36,842 nucleotides of DNA from Pseudomonadota bacterium (GCA_030691265.1 JAUYET010000042.1:1-36842), one strand, 5' to 3'; positions 8,754 through 17,067 are shown, counted from the first letter of the stretch. Numbers and translations: made by a program. The notes: generated from the sequence alone by a model not told the origin.

Positions 8754-9454
8754 TTCCGACGCCGCTCGGCGATTCTGGCAACCCCTCACCCCTGACTCAC
8801 GTTCTGCCTGAGGAAACCCGGAACATCGCCGCCGGACTCACGACCTTCATCGTCGAACAAGCCAAAACCGCACGCGCCTTCCTCAAGCAACTGCCCACCG
8901 CCACGCCGATCCAGCAACTCACCCTGCTGGAACTCAACGAACACACGCCAGCCAGCGCACTGGAAACGCTGATCGCGCCGTTGCTGGCCGGCGTTGATGT
9001 CGGCCTGATCTCGGAAGCCGGCTGCCCGGCAGTGGCCGACCCCGGCGCGAATCTGGTTCGCCTGGCGCATCAGCATGGCATCAGGGTCCGGCCTCTGGTG
9101 GGTCCCTCCTCCATCCTGCTGGCCCTGATGGGCTCCGGCCTGGTCGGCCAACGCTTCGCCTTCCACGGCTATCTGCCGGCGAAAGCGGAGGAACGCGCCA
9201 AAGCGCTGCGCGAACTGGAGAAACGCTCACGCAAGGAAGATGCCGCGCAGGCATTCATCGAAACGCCCTACCGCAACCACGCCATGCTGGAAACCCTGCT
9301 GACCGCCTGCCAGCCGGATACCTTGCTGACCATCGCGTGCGATCTCACGCTGGACAGCGAGTTTCTCGCCACCCGCAAAATTGCCGCCTGGCAAGGCAAC
9401 GCACCGGATATCCAGAAACGGCCAACGGTTTTCCTGCTGTATCGACCGGACTGA
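8732..9454 (+). CDS. RsmI-like SAM-dependent methyltransferase (tetrapyrrole methylase fold)
   Basis: A 240-residue protein that starts AGTLYLIPTPLGDSG, as in the RsmI/COG0313 family of tetrapyrrole-methylase fold enzymes. The SAM-binding region ISEAGCPAVADPGANLVR lies near residues 91-108 and the VGPSSILLALMGSG loop follows. It is about 45 residues shorter than E. coli RsmI, which methylates C1402 of 16S rRNA, and the start differs, so this is probably the shorter paralogue commonly found next to maf. Its substrate is not known. The ATG at 8732 lies inside the end of maf, so the two are likely co-transcribed. Confidence 0.85.
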   Translation: MAGTLYLIPTPLGDSGNPSPLTHVLPEETRNIAAGLTTFIVEQAKTARAFLKQLPTATPIQQLTLLELNEHTPASALETLIAPLLAGVDVGLISEAGCPAVADPGANLVRLAHQHGIRVRPLVGPSSILLALMGSGLVGQRFAFHGYLPAKAEERAKALRELEKRSRKEDAAQAFIETPYRNHAMLETLLTACQPDTLLTIACDLTLDSEFLATRKIAAWQGNAPDIQKRPTVFLLYRPD

Positions 9455-9557
9455 ATCGGCTCAAACTGGGTGGCGTCCCATCCACGCCCCAGCCCCGGCC
9501 GTGGCAACAGATTGTCACCACCCGCTATAGCGCAACCTTCAACCAAGGAGCAACGCC

Positions 9558-9620
9558 ATGCCTACCACCACCCCCGAAAGGGGCCGCATCACCGCCCGGG
9601 TGCCGGTCCAGGTGCAGTCC
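9558..9620 (+). pseudogene. Truncated antitoxin-like N-terminus (DUF1778-like), cut by a REP palindrome
   Basis: An AAGGAG site (9545-9550) and ATG at 9558 open a short frame reading MPTTTPERGRITARVPVQVQ. This resembles the N-terminus of DUF1778/RHH antitoxins, in which TTTPE...ITARV is common. After about 20 codons the frame enters a perfect 30-base inverted repeat at 9621 and the rest of the gene, and any GNAT toxin, is missing. The reading is inference from a short match. The rest of the 9455-9801 gap holds only the repeat and a GC-rich hairpin. Confidence 0.4.
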
Positions 9621-9693
9621 GTAGGTTGGGCAAAGCGAAGCGTGCCCAACAGCGCGCCGGTTCGTTGGGCACGCTTCGCTTTGCCCAACCTAC
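9621..9693. repeat. Perfect inverted REP pair, 30-base arms
   Basis: GTAGGTTGGGCAAAGCGAAG begins the left arm (9621-9650). The right arm (9664-9693) is its exact reverse complement, with a 13-base loop. Repeats starting GTAGG and reading as mirrored words are typical REP/BIME units. The sequence differs from the other families in this window. Confidence 0.9.
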
Positions 9694-9733
9694 GTCACTG
9701 AAAATCAAGTGTAAGAAAATTCGACAAACCGCA

Positions 9734-9749
9734 GGGGGCTACCGCCCCC
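9734..9749 (-). terminator. Possible weak terminator hairpin after the PEP-CTERM gene
   Basis: On the minus strand GGGGGC, a four-base loop and GCCCCC form a compact GC hairpin about 50 bases after the stop codon at 9802. The downstream U-tract is poor (TGCGGTTTG), so intrinsic termination is uncertain. Confidence 0.3.
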
Positions 9750-9801
9750 AGCACCCCCTGAAAGGGTCGAAGCGCGGGGTGTTTGACAACCTCGCACCGA
9801 A

Positions 9802-10512
9802 TCACCCACGCCGCCGTCTCGCTGCCACGCCCACCAGGCCCAGGCCCGCCAACAGCATCGCCCACGTGTCCGCCTCGGGGACGGCGGCGACATCGCCGGG
9901 GCGAACAGCCCACGCGTAGAAATCACCGTCCTTGCTGGTCGCGCCCTGGCTGCCGCCGCTCATACTGAAGAGCCACGCGTCGCTCGAATTCGGCGCGTAC
10001 CCCACCTCAGACCAGTACACGTAGGATCGGAGGTTCTTGATCAGCCCGACGTCATTTTGGCCTCCAATCGTGCCATTGCCGAAGATGCCGAAGTCGGACT
10101 GAACGACATCCGTTGGGGAGAAGTACGACTTCAATCTCAGGTTGTTGAAATACATGTGCGCCATCTCGCTGAATACCGTGCCACCGCTGACCGTCTGCAC
10201 GTTGTAGCCGCAGTCGGTGCCGCTGTTAGCCCAGTCACATCCCTGCGCGCTGGTATCCACCATCGTGGGCAGGCGCCAGCCGCTGTAGCCGCCGTAGCTG
10301 AGGTTGGCCGCCCAGGCGTTGGCAGCGGCCCAGTTCATCATGCCATCGGCATCGTAGCCGCTGGTCTTGGCATAGTTGGCGTCTTGCAGCCATGTGATGT
10401 TCAGCACGTCGTCGTAAATCAGCCCGCCGCCACGGTCGTTCAGGGTGGCTTGCGCCGCGCCGCTAAGTGCAAGGCCGGCCAGCAGGACCAGGATCAGAGG
10501 TTTGTTTTGCAT
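9802..10512 (-). CDS. PEP-CTERM exoprotein with DUF1566 (Lcl) domain
   Basis: A secreted protein of 236 residues. A signal peptide (QNKPLILVLLAGLALSGAAQA) precedes a DUF1566-type domain with the LTWLQDAN-like motif NITWLQDANYAKTSG and the YSGWRLPTMVD segment. The C-terminus has VPEADTWAMLLAGLGLVG followed by ARRRRG, a PEP-CTERM sorting signal recognised by exosortase EpsH/XrtA. The protein is thus exported, cut and probably released to the cell surface or matrix. No exosortase gene is in the window. ATG at 10512 is chosen for its GGGAG site and signal peptide. A sigma-54 type promoter lies upstream. The role of this protein is not known. Confidence 0.88.
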   Translation of the reverse strand: MQNKPLILVLLAGLALSGAAQATLNDRGGGLIYDDVLNITWLQDANYAKTSGYDADGMMNWAAANAWAANLSYGGYSGWRLPTMVDTSAQGCDWANSGTDCGYNVQTVSGGTVFSEMAHMYFNNLRLKSYFSPTDVVQSDFGIFGNGTIGGQNDVGLIKNLRSYVYWSEVGYAPNSSDAWLFSMSGGSQGATSKDGDFYAWAVRPGDVAAVPEADTWAMLLAGLGLVGVAARRRRG

Positions 10513-10568
10513 GGCTTCACTCCCAAGGTTGCTGTGCGGGCCATTCCCGTACACGCGGAAGGGAATTA

Positions 10569-10584
10569 AGCAATTAACTTGCCA
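10569..10584 (-). promoter_or_regulatory. Sigma-54 (RpoN) -24/-12 promoter
   Basis: The minus strand reads TGGCAAGTTAATTGCT. The invariant GG and GC are separated by exactly ten bases and the match to TGGCACG-N4-TTGCW is close. Transcription would begin near 10557, giving a leader of about 45 bases before the ATG at 10512. PEP-CTERM genes in related bacteria are known to be driven by RpoN with the PrsK/PrsR two-component system, which fits. Confidence 0.75.
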
Positions 10585-10635
10585 TCATCTGAGATAATTA
10601 TTTTTCTGTTTTTATTCAACCACTTGACGCAGCAC

Positions 10636-10673
10636 AAGGCAAGGCAAGGCAAGGCAAGGCAAGGCAAGGCAAG
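10636..10673. repeat. Tandem pentanucleotide (AAGGC)7
   Basis: Seven perfect AAGGC copies (10636-10670) and a partial copy lie about 52-87 bases upstream of the sigma-54 -24 box, where an activator would usually bind. Such short tandem tracts often vary in copy number by slippage. The remaining stretch 10674-10805 shows no gene and no clear site. Confidence 0.9.
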
Positions 10674-10805
10674 CAAAAATGTAATAAAAACCGACTCATA
10701 CACAAGGCCCGTTTAGCCTGCTATAGCCCCATGAGCCGGGAACGAATATTTGCTTACGAAACCGCCCGTCCACATCACTGAACCACCCTGCACCCAACCA
10801 GGTTG

Positions 10806-11330
10806 TCAGTCAGGTTCTGCCAGAATTGAACGAATTGTTTCTATCGTCATGAGCAGCGTCATCGGCTGCAAAGGTGATTCCACGAAGCCGCGTGAAAGAT
10901 AGAACTGCCTGGCCTGGTCAGAAAGTGCATGAACCAATAAGGCGAATACGCCGGCCTCGCCGGCGACGTTGACTGCCCGCAACATGGCATCGCGCAGCAA
11001 TGCTTGCCCAATGCCCTGATTGTGGTAGCGCCTATCGACGGCAAGCCGACCAAGCAGCAGGACTGGCAACGGATCGGGCATGTTGCGCCGCATCGCCTTG
11101 GGGGCTGCCTTGGGGGCTGCTTCATGGCTGATCGCACCGGCTGACAGACTGTAGTAAGCAATGACATCCGCGCCGCCACACAACACGAAGCAACGCGAAG
11201 CGCCCGCAGCATGGTTCTTGAACGCACGTTTTCTGAGCCAGTCGTTCAGGGACAATTCGCCGCTGTCGAAATTCTCCAGCGCGTGATCAGCCGTGATCGG
11301 CGCGGGTGGCGTGAAGTCCAGCGTGGTCAT
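10806..11330 (-). CDS. GNAT-family acetyltransferase toxin (TacT/AtaT type)
   Basis: Toxins of this family acetylate aminoacyl-tRNA and stop translation. The 174-residue protein has the family start ENFDSGELSLNDWLRKRA, the strand LLGRLAVDRRYHNQGIG with the acetyl-CoA loop (R/QxxGxG) near residues 105-111, and the conserved tyrosine in QFYLSRGFV. Its ATG overlaps the antitoxin stop in ATGA, a typical toxin-antitoxin arrangement. A small in-frame repeat (EAAPKAAPKA) occurs near residue 70-79. No inactivating change is seen, so it looks intact. Confidence 0.88.
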   Translation of the reverse strand: MTTLDFTPPAPITADHALENFDSGELSLNDWLRKRAFKNHAAGASRCFVLCGGADVIAYYSLSAGAISHEAAPKAAPKAMRRNMPDPLPVLLLGRLAVDRRYHNQGIGQALLRDAMLRAVNVAGEAGVFALLVHALSDQARQFYLSRGFVESPLQPMTLLMTIETIRSILAEPD

Positions 11331-11614
11331 TTCTCCCAGGGCGCTTTCGTCTTGAGCAAGCGGCGTAGCTTGTCAGTCGGCGGCAACGGGAGATCGAGCA
11401 GCGCTTGAAATTTAGCAAAAGTGCCAGCATCGACCGTGAAGAATGCCTGCTCGAGCAGCACGTCTTCCGCCTCACGACAAGCGGCTTCAAGCATGAAATC
11501 AGACCGACTACGGCCCAGACGGTCTGCGGCCTGGTCGATTAGATCGCGCTGTCTGGCTTTGGCTCGGATGTTGATAGAAACGGAAGCCGCTTCTCTGGTT
11601 TGTGCATTCAGCAT
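11327..11614 (-). CDS. DUF1778 ribbon-helix-helix antitoxin
   Basis: The partner of the GNAT toxin. It has 95 residues, an N-terminal RHH DNA-binding segment (SVSINIRAKARQRDLIDQAA, RSRSDFMLEAA) and a C-terminal toxin-binding tail ending LLKTKAPWEK. ATG at 11614 follows a near-perfect AAGGAGGT ribosome site at the right distance, so it is preferred over an upstream in-frame start at 11635. An 18-base palindrome lies just upstream and overlaps the leader, suggesting autorepression, as known for TacAT-type pairs. Confidence 0.9.
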   Translation of the reverse strand: MLNAQTREAASVSINIRAKARQRDLIDQAADRLGRSRSDFMLEAACREAEDVLLEQAFFTVDAGTFAKFQALLDLPLPPTDKLRRLLKTKAPWEK

Positions 11615-11627
11615 ATCCAACCTCCTT

Positions 11628-11645
11628 GTACGCATTTAAGCGTAC
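11628..11645. promoter_or_regulatory. Palindromic operator of the GNAT/DUF1778 module
   Basis: GTACGC and GCGTAC flank a six-base AT-rich centre, seven bases in front of the AAGGAGG ribosome site. The position between promoter and ribosome site is right for binding of the RHH antitoxin. Binding is inferred. Confidence 0.6.
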
Positions 11646-11676
11646 GTTATTGTGTTGAATATTACGACACATTAAA

Positions 11677-11816
11677 CCCAGGAACCTCAGTTGACGGATA
11701 AATTCATTACGATTCAATGTATTGCGAGATGTCTGTAGGTGCGAATTCATTCGCACTGAAGTCGTTGATTGTGCGAATAAATTCGCACCTACAAGCACCT
11801 CAACTGAGGTTTCTAG
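11677..11816. mobile_element. 140-base MITE-like element with inverted ends and internal REP pair
   Basis: The ends CCCAGGAACCTCAGTTGA (left) and TCAACTGAGGTTTCTAG (right) are inverted copies of the ends of the window-edge elements. Inside is an inverted pair, TGTAGGTGCGAATTCATTCG at 11734 and its mirror ending at 11793. TTAA words lie beside both ends. It has no coding capacity, so it would be a non-autonomous relative moved in trans. The remaining 11817-11931 before cysM shows no convincing gene. Confidence 0.7.
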
Positions 11817-11931
11817 ATTAAATGGGTATTACCCCGCGGCGATGCCGATACCGCAACCTCGCCAGCCGATGCGGATTACCGCCCCAATAACAACAGACAG
11901 ATCAGTATCGGCAACAACAAGACGCTGCTCT

Positions 11932-12819
11932 TCACGCGGGAAACACCCCGGTAGAGAGGTAGCGATCCCCCCGATCACAGACGATGGTGACGATGACCGC
12001 GTTTTCCACTTCCCTGGATAACTGAAGCGCAGCGTAGAGCGCGCCGCCGGATGAAATGCCGGCAAAGATGCCTTCCTCGCTGGCAAGCCGGCGCGCGGTT
12101 TCTTCCGCCGCGTTCTGGCCGACGTACATCATCCGATCCACCCGCTCGTAGTCGCAGATCGAAGGCACGTATTCCGGCGGCCATTTGCGGATGCCGGGAA
12201 TCTGCGCACCGTCTTCCGGCTGCACGCCGACGACCTGGATGGCCGGATTCTGTTCCTTCAGGTAGCGCGAGCAGCCCATGATGGTGCCGGTGGTGCCCAT
12301 GCTGGAGACGAAGTGGGTGACCTTGCCGTCGGTATCGCGCCAGATTTCCGGACCGGTGGATTCGTAATGCGCGGCCGGGTTATCCGGGTTGGAAAACTGG
12401 TCGAGGATTTTGCCTTGGCCGTCGCGTTGCATCTGCTCGGCCAGGTCACGCGCGCCTTCCATGCCGGCTGCCTTCGACACCAGCACCAGTTCGGCGCCGT
12501 AAGCGCGCATGGTCTGGCGGCGTTCGATGGAGAGGTGTTCCGGCATGATCAGAATCATGCGGTAGCCCTTGATGGCGGCGGCCATCGCCAGCGCAATGCC
12601 GGTATTGCCGCTGGTGGCCTCGATCAGGGTATCGCCGGGTTTGATCTCGCCGCGCGCCTCCGCCTTGGCGATCATCGCCAACGCCGGCCGATCCTTGACG
12701 GAACCGGCCGGGTTGTTGCCTTCCAGCTTCACCAACACCACGTTGGAGGTTGCGCCGGGCAGCTTCTTCAAGCGCACCAGCGGCGTGTTGCCGACGAAAT
12801 CCTCGATAGTCTTGTACAT
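11932..12819 (-). CDS. cysM: Cysteine synthase B (O-acetylserine sulfhydrylase)
   Basis: A PLP enzyme making cysteine from O-acetylserine and sulfide; the CysM branch also accepts thiosulfate. The start MYKTIEDFVGNTPLVRLKKL is typical. The PLP lysine is K42 in NPAGSVKDR, and the substrate loop TSGNTG lies at 69-74. GISSGGALYAAL near the end binds the cofactor phosphate. The 295-residue length is right for CysM, which is shorter than CysK. The ATG at 12819 is seven bases after the ugd stop, so the genes are likely co-transcribed. Upstream in-frame codons belong to ugd. Confidence 0.95.
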   Translation of the reverse strand: MYKTIEDFVGNTPLVRLKKLPGATSNVVLVKLEGNNPAGSVKDRPALAMIAKAEARGEIKPGDTLIEATSGNTGIALAMAAAIKGYRMILIMPEHLSIERRQTMRAYGAELVLVSKAAGMEGARDLAEQMQRDGQGKILDQFSNPDNPAAHYESTGPEIWRDTDGKVTHFVSSMGTTGTIMGCSRYLKEQNPAIQVVGVQPEDGAQIPGIRKWPPEYVPSICDYERVDRMMYVGQNAAEETARRLASEEGIFAGISSGGALYAALQLSREVENAVIVTIVCDRGDRYLSTGVFPA

Positions 12820-12826
12820 GGCCGCT

Positions 12827-13993
12827 TCAATCCTTCCCGAACAGGTCGCGGCTGAAAACCTTGTCCGCCACGTCGCGGATGTCGTCGGTGATGCGGTTGG
12901 CGACGATGACATCGGACAGCCGCTTGAATTCCGCCAGATCGTTGACCACTTTGGAGTGGAAGAACTCGGCTTCTTTTAACACCGGTTCATAAACGATGAC
13001 CTCGATGCCCTTGGCCTTGATCCGCTTCATGATGCCCTGGATGCTGGACGCGCGAAAATTGTCCGAGTCGGCTTTCATGATTAGCCGATGCACGCCAACG
13101 ACTTTGGGCTTGCGTTTAAGGATGCTGTCGGCGATGAAATCCTTGCGCGTGGTGTTGGAGTCGACGATGGCGCGCATCAGGTTCTGCGGCACATCCGAGT
13201 AGTTGGCCAGCAACTGCTTGGTGTCCTTGGGCAGACAGTAACCACCGTAGCCAAACGAGGGATTGTTGTAGTGGTCGCCGATGCGCGGGTCGAGGCTGAC
13301 GCCCTGGATGATGTGTTTGGTGTCCAGGCCGTGGCTGGCGGCGTAGGTGTCCAATTCGTTGAAAAAAGCCACCCGCATGGCGAGGTAGGTATTGGAGAAC
13401 AGTTTGACCGCCTCCGCCTCGGTGGAGTCGGTGAACAGCACCGGGATGTCCTGCTTGATGGCGCCTTGCTTGAGCAGATTGGCGAAGGTTTCGGCACGCT
13501 CGGAGCGCTCGCCGATGATGATCCGCGAGGGATGCAGGTTGTCGTACAGCGCCTTGCCTTCGCGCAGGAACTCGGGCGAGAAAATCAGGTTTTCGCAGTT
13601 GTACTGCGCCTTCAGCTTGGCGGTGTAGCCGACCGGGACGGTGGATTTGAGGATCATCACCGCCTTGGGGTTGATCGCCTTGACGTCCTGGATGACCGCC
13701 TCGACCGTGCGGGTGTTGAAGTAGTTGGTCTCGGGGTCGTAGTCGGTCGGGGTGGCGATGATGACAAAGTCGGCCCCGGCGTAGGCATCCTGCTTGTCGA
13801 GCGTGGCGCGGAAGTTGAGCGGCCGGTGGCTCAGGTAGTCCTCGATCTCGGTATCGACGATGGGTGAAACCTTGCGGTTGAGCATCTCGATCTTCTCGGC
13901 AACGATGTCGAGCGCGACCACTTCGTTGTGCTGCGCCAGCAGGATGGCGTTGGAGAGGCCGACGTAGCCGGTACCGGCGATGGCGATTTTCAT
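12827..13993 (-). CDS. ugd: UDP-glucose 6-dehydrogenase
   Basis: Oxidises UDP-glucose twice with NAD+ to UDP-glucuronate, a precursor for exopolysaccharide and LPS sugars. The 388-residue product is of the short E. coli Ugd type. It starts [15 protein letters not shown] and has the [19 protein letters not shown] block, and the catalytic cysteine is C253 in [10 protein letters not shown]. The ATG at 13993 overlaps the pyrF stop in ATGA. Long in-frame extension upstream is pyrF antiframe and is rejected. Its presence beside the LPS-control genes lapA/lapB fits envelope polysaccharide synthesis. Confidence 0.96.
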   Translation of the reverse strand: MKIAIAGTGYVGLSNAILLAQHNEVVALDIVAEKIEMLNRKVSPIVDTEIEDYLSHRPLNFRATLDKQDAYAGADFVIIATPTDYDPETNYFNTRTVEAVIQDVKAINPKAVMILKSTVPVGYTAKLKAQYNCENLIFSPEFLREGKALYDNLHPSRIIIGERSERAETFANLLKQGAIKQDIPVLFTDSTEAEAVKLFSNTYLAMRVAFFNELDTYAASHGLDTKHIIQGVSLDPRIGDHYNNPSFGYGGYCLPKDTKQLLANYSDVPQNLMRAIVDSNTTRKDFIADSILKRKPKVVGVHRLIMKADSDNFRASSIQGIMKRIKAKGIEVIVYEPVLKEAEFFHSKVVNDLAEFKRLSDVIVANRITDDIRDVADKVFSRDLFGKD

Positions 13994-14706
13994 TGCTTGA
14001 GTTCCTTGATCGAAGAATGGATTTCCCGCGCGATGGATTCCAGCGCAGCCAATGGATCGGCAGCCTGGGTGATGGGCCGGCCGATAACCAGATAATCGAC
14101 GCCGGCCTGAACGGCCTGTGCGGGAGTCAGGATGCGGGTCTGGTCGCCCGCCGCGCTGCCGGCGGGACGGATGCCCGGCGTCACCAGCAGAAATTCGGGG
14201 CCGAGGGCGGTGCGCAGCAGCGGCGCTTCCTGCGCCGAACACACCACGCCATCCATGCCGCTGGCATGCGCCAGCGAGGCCAGCCGCAACACCTGCTGGC
14301 GGGCGGCGGCCTCGACGCCAGTGGCGCGCAATTCTTCCTCGCCCATGCTGGTCAGCACGGTCACCGCGATCAATCTAGGACGCGCCGGCAACCCCTCCAG
14401 CGCCTCGCGCGCGGCCTGCATCATGCGCGGCCCGCCGCTGGCATGGACGTTCATCATCCAGACGCCAAGTCGCGCAGCCGCCTTGCAGGCCTGCGCCACG
14501 GTGTTGGGGATGTCGTGAAATTTCAGATCGAGGAAAACGTCGTAGCCCTGCCCGACCAGCTCCTGCACGAAGGCCGGCCCGGCTGCGACGAACAGTTCCT
14601 TGCCGACCTTGAGTCGGCACAGCTCTGGACGCACCCTGGCGACGAACTGCCGCGCAGCGTCGGCATCGGGGTAGTCCAGCGCAACGATGATCCGGCGATC
14701 AGTCAT
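13990..14706 (-). CDS. pyrF: Orotidine 5'-phosphate decarboxylase
   Basis: Last step of UMP synthesis. The catalytic D60-K62-D65 group lies in [12 protein letters not shown] and the phosphate-binding loop [16 protein letters not shown] follows near residue 180. Length is 238 residues, as usual for the short bacterial form. ATG at 14706 starts [13 protein letters not shown] and lies eight bases inside the end of lapB; a long N-terminal extension in frame reads through lapB and is rejected. UMP leads to UDP-sugars, so its place next to ugd is metabolically sensible. Confidence 0.96.
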   Translation of the reverse strand: MTDRRIIVALDYPDADAARQFVARVRPELCRLKVGKELFVAAGPAFVQELVGQGYDVFLDLKFHDIPNTVAQACKAAARLGVWMMNVHASGGPRMMQAAREALEGLPARPRLIAVTVLTSMGEEELRATGVEAAARQQVLRLASLAHASGMDGVVCSAQEAPLLRTALGPEFLLVTPGIRPAGSAAGDQTRILTPAQAVQAGVDYLVIGRPITQAADPLAALESIAREIHSSIKELKQ

Positions 14707-15889
14707 GTTCTTCCCGCTCCGGCGAAATGCTTTCCCAACGCGCGCAGGCCGGGCATTGCCAGAAATACTGGCGCGCCTTGAAACCGCAACTGCCGCACAG
14801 ATAGTAGGCGCTGCGGCTGACCTGACGATGCACCAGGTCTTGCGCCAGATGACCTTCCAGACTCGGCCCCTCCACGTCGGATTCCGCCTGCTGCAGCGCA
14901 TTGCTGGCCTGCAGGTAATCGTCCAGCGCACGCAAACTGGGATGCCGCTTCAATTCCTCGGCGGCGAGTTGCCTGGCGCCCTCCCAGCCGCGCGCCTGCG
15001 CGACGGTCTGAAACAGGAAATGCAGCAGATCCGGGCTGGGGCGACGCTCCAGATAGGCTTTCAGCAAGGCGATGGCTTCGTCCTGTTTGCCACAGCGACC
15101 ATAAGCCTGCGTCAAGCGTTCGGCCACGATCGGCAAATAGGCGGGATTCACCTCTTCCAGCCGACGCCAGGCCGCGATTGCAGCTTCATCCGCACCGGCC
15201 TTGGCCTCCAGATCGCCCAGCAACATCCAGGCGCGCGCGGAGCGCTTGTTTTCCTGCAAGGCGCGCTCCAGGTCGGCGCGCGCCTTGTCACGCGCTTTGT
15301 CGTCATCGCCCTTGAGCATCTCACCCAGGGCCAGCTCGCAATAATAGTGGGCGGTATCTGCGTTCTGGGCCGGGCAGCCCAGCTTTTCCAGGCGCGCCGC
15401 GGTCACGATAGCCTCGCGCCAATCCTTGGTCAGGACCTGGATTTCAAGAATGTTGCGCAACGAATCGCGCGCATGCACACCGGTTTCCAACCGCCGGAAT
15501 ACCGCTTCGGCACGATCCAGCAAGCCCGCTTTGAGGAAGTCTTCGCCGAGTTCATACAAGGCCTTCATGCGATGGTCCTGCGATAGATCGGCGCGGTCCG
15601 CGACGTTCTGGTGGATGCGGATGGCACGATCCAGCTCGCCGCGCCGGCGAAACAGCGCGCCGAGCGCGAAGTGCAGTTCCAGCGTATCCGGGTCCATCCG
15701 GGCCACTTCCAGAAACGCCTCGATGGCCTTGTCCGGCTGCTCGTTGAGCAGGTAATTGAGGCCCTTGAAGTAGGACCGCGGCACCGCGCGCGATTCCGCC
15801 ATGACATGGCGGATATCGACCCGCGCCGCAATCCAGCCGAGGCCGAAAAACAGCGGAATGACCAACAGATGCCAGGCTTCGAATTCCAT
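14699..15889 (-). CDS. lapB: LPS assembly protein LapB (YciM)
   Basis: LapB is an inner-membrane-anchored TPR protein that controls LpxC turnover through FtsH and so balances LPS with phospholipid synthesis. Seen here are an N-terminal membrane helix ([17 protein letters not shown], residues 6-22), several TPR-like repeats across the middle, and a C-terminal rubredoxin-like zinc site with C365, C368, C379 and C382. The 396-residue length matches the family. It precedes pyrF with an eight-base overlap. A 121-base repeat now separates it from lapA. Confidence 0.95.
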   Translation of the reverse strand: MEFEAWHLLVIPLFFGLGWIAARVDIRHVMAESRAVPRSYFKGLNYLLNEQPDKAIEAFLEVARMDPDTLELHFALGALFRRRGELDRAIRIHQNVADRADLSQDHRMKALYELGEDFLKAGLLDRAEAVFRRLETGVHARDSLRNILEIQVLTKDWREAIVTAARLEKLGCPAQNADTAHYYCELALGEMLKGDDDKARDKARADLERALQENKRSARAWMLLGDLEAKAGADEAAIAAWRRLEEVNPAYLPIVAERLTQAYGRCGKQDEAIALLKAYLERRPSPDLLHFLFQTVAQARGWEGARQLAAEELKRHPSLRALDDYLQASNALQQAESDVEGPSLEGHLAQDLVHRQVSRSAYYLCGSCGFKARQYFWQCPACARWESISPEREEHD

Positions 15890-15898
15890 ATTTATATG

Positions 15899-16019
15899 GA
15901 ACGTCGCGATAGCGACGCTCGCTGCCCCCCTCTCCCGTGCACGGGAGAGGGGTTGGGGGTGAGGGAGACGGGCATGGTGCAGACCTTCATATTTGTTACG
16001 GATTCAATCCATGCCCGTC
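15899..16019. repeat. Modular 121-base repeat (copy 1) between lapA and lapB
   Basis: It consists of GAACGTCGCGATAGCGACG, then a CCCCTCTCCC...GGGAGAGGGG hairpin followed by TTGGGGGTGAGGG, then GACGGGCATG paired with CATGCCCGTC at the far end. Two more copies (23821-23941 and 25444-25567) lie inside the ABC permease gene. The right end overlaps the lapA stop codon. Confidence 0.85.
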
Positions 16020-16278
16020 AGGGCGCGTTTATTTGACGATCGTTGATCGGGTGACGCAAAGCGCGCAATTCACGTTGATTGCGCCACAGACGCAAAGAAC
16101 ATCCCAGCAAGCCGGTCAGCAGCCCCACCGCAAAGGCCGCCAGAATCACCAACGACAGCGGCGCTTGCCATTCCAGACCAAGAAAATAACGCAAGGTCAC
16201 GCCATCGCTGTTCAGGGCGGCAAACCCGAGCAACAACAGGAACAGGACGATCTTGACGACCAGCGTGAGTGATTGCAC
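16018..16278 (-). CDS. lapA: LapA-like inner membrane protein (DUF1049)
   Basis: A small protein of 86 residues with two membrane helices: VVKIVLFLLLLGFAAL near the start and LSLVILAAFAVGLLTGLLG in the middle, joined by the family motif TLRYFLGLEWQAP. LapA is co-encoded with LapB and acts with it in LPS assembly. The start is uncertain. GTG at 16278 gives the usual family length, but no clear ribosome site is seen; upstream in-frame codons run into a REP doublet at 16364. The gene has been cut off from ihfB by an inserted 1.9-kb segment, so it now needs its own promoter or one within the insert. Confidence 0.85.
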   Translation of the reverse strand: MQSLTLVVKIVLFLLLLGFAALNSDGVTLRYFLGLEWQAPLSLVILAAFAVGLLTGLLGCSLRLWRNQRELRALRHPINDRQINAP

Positions 16279-16363
16279 GGGGGAAATGGGTATTTGGACC
16301 GCCGCGATTGTAGCGGCAGCCGCCGCCGGCAACCACAGACGACGAAGCGGAAAACGAGGGCCG

Positions 16364-16446
16364 GCAGGATGGGTTGAGCGATAGCGAAACCCATCATGCA
16401 TGGGCACGTGGGATCAATGGGTTTCGCTGCGCTCAACCCATCCTAC
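16364..16446. repeat. REP doublet, 83 bases, copy 1 (downstream side of the transposase)
   Basis: Mirrored units GGATGGGTTGAGCGATAGCG and its near-reverse complement ending CCCATCCTAC enclose ATGCATGGGCACGTGGGATC. A second doublet at 17079-17161 has the same length and differs at only about three bases by eye. The two lie in the same direction on either side of the rayT gene. Confidence 0.9.
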
Positions 16447-16492
16447 GAATCTCGATTGCCTGCGGCGGATACGGCTATTCGCGCCAGACCTC

Positions 16493-16523
16493 GTAGGATG
16501 GGTAGAGCGCAGCGAAACCCATC
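16493..16523. repeat. Single REP unit at the 3' end of the transposase gene
   Basis: GTAGGATGGGTAGAGCGCAG and the following bases form one REP unit of the same family. Its inner end overlaps the stop codon of the transposase gene at 16522-16524. Confidence 0.85.
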
Positions 16524-17067
16524 AAGACGGCCCGGCTTCTCCGAATTGACCGGCCACGTCTTTGCCCATATCCCCGGCCCAATCCGGCGCATACAGGCCC
16601 AGTCGGACGCAGCGGTGGAACGAGGAATACGGCCAGTCGGCGACCCGGCTCGCATAACCATGTTTCACCGGGTTGAAATGCAGGTAATCCGCGTGCCGCT
16701 CGAAATCCGTCTCGTCACGCAAAGTGTGTTCCCAATAACGGCGTTGCCAGATGCCACGTTCGCCCTTGTCGAGGCGACTCGCCGAACGGTGTTCACCCAG
16801 GGGCAGGGCGCGCGAGAAGTGGCTTTTGATCAGGCGCCAGCGCGTCGAAAAATCCACATCCCCCGGCGGCAGGGTCCAGATGGTATGCAGATGCTCCGGC
16901 AGCACCACGATGGCCGCCAGCGTGAAGGGGTGCCGTTCCAGGGTGTAGCGGAACGCAGCGCGCAAAGCGTCGATATGCTCGGTCAACAGACATTGCCGCC
17001 GATTCGCCAGGTTGACCGTGAAGAAATACGAGCCGCCGGGTTGGAAATGGCGCCGGTATTGAGTCAT
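16522..17067 (-). CDS. REP-associated tyrosine transposase (RayT, Y1_Tnp)
   Basis: A single-copy IS200-like HUH nuclease thought to cut and spread REP palindromes. The 181-residue protein has the HUH pair as H59 and H61 in PEHLHTIW, the WQRRYWEHTLRDE block near 107-119 and the conserved YLHFNPVKHGY near 128-138. It begins MTQYRRHFQPGGSYFFTVNL, as usual for the family. Two almost identical REP doublets and one REP unit flank it, which is the classic arrangement. ATG at 17067 is chosen because upstream in-frame sequence is REP DNA. Nothing indicates inactivation. Confidence 0.92.
   Translation of the reverse strand: MTQYRRHFQPGGSYFFTVNLANRRQCLLTEHIDALRAAFRYTLERHPFTLAAIVVLPEHLHTIWTLPPGDVDFSTRWRLIKSHFSRALPLGEHRSASRLDKGERGIWQRRYWEHTLRDETDFERHADYLHFNPVKHGYASRVADWPYSSFHRCVRLGLYAPDWAGDMGKDVAGQFGEAGPS

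Noticed and set aside
10636-10673. CRISPR-like array
   Set aside because: Five-base perfect tandem repeat without spacers; a simple-sequence tract.
11671-11820. Exact TTAA target duplication around the MITE
   Set aside because: TTAA occurs at both ends but is offset by one base relative to the aligned termini, so the duplication cannot be called from one copy.
11826-11931. A very short hydrophobic frame (GTG, 19 codons) after cysM on the minus strand
   Set aside because: No ribosome site and no recognisable family; too short to support.
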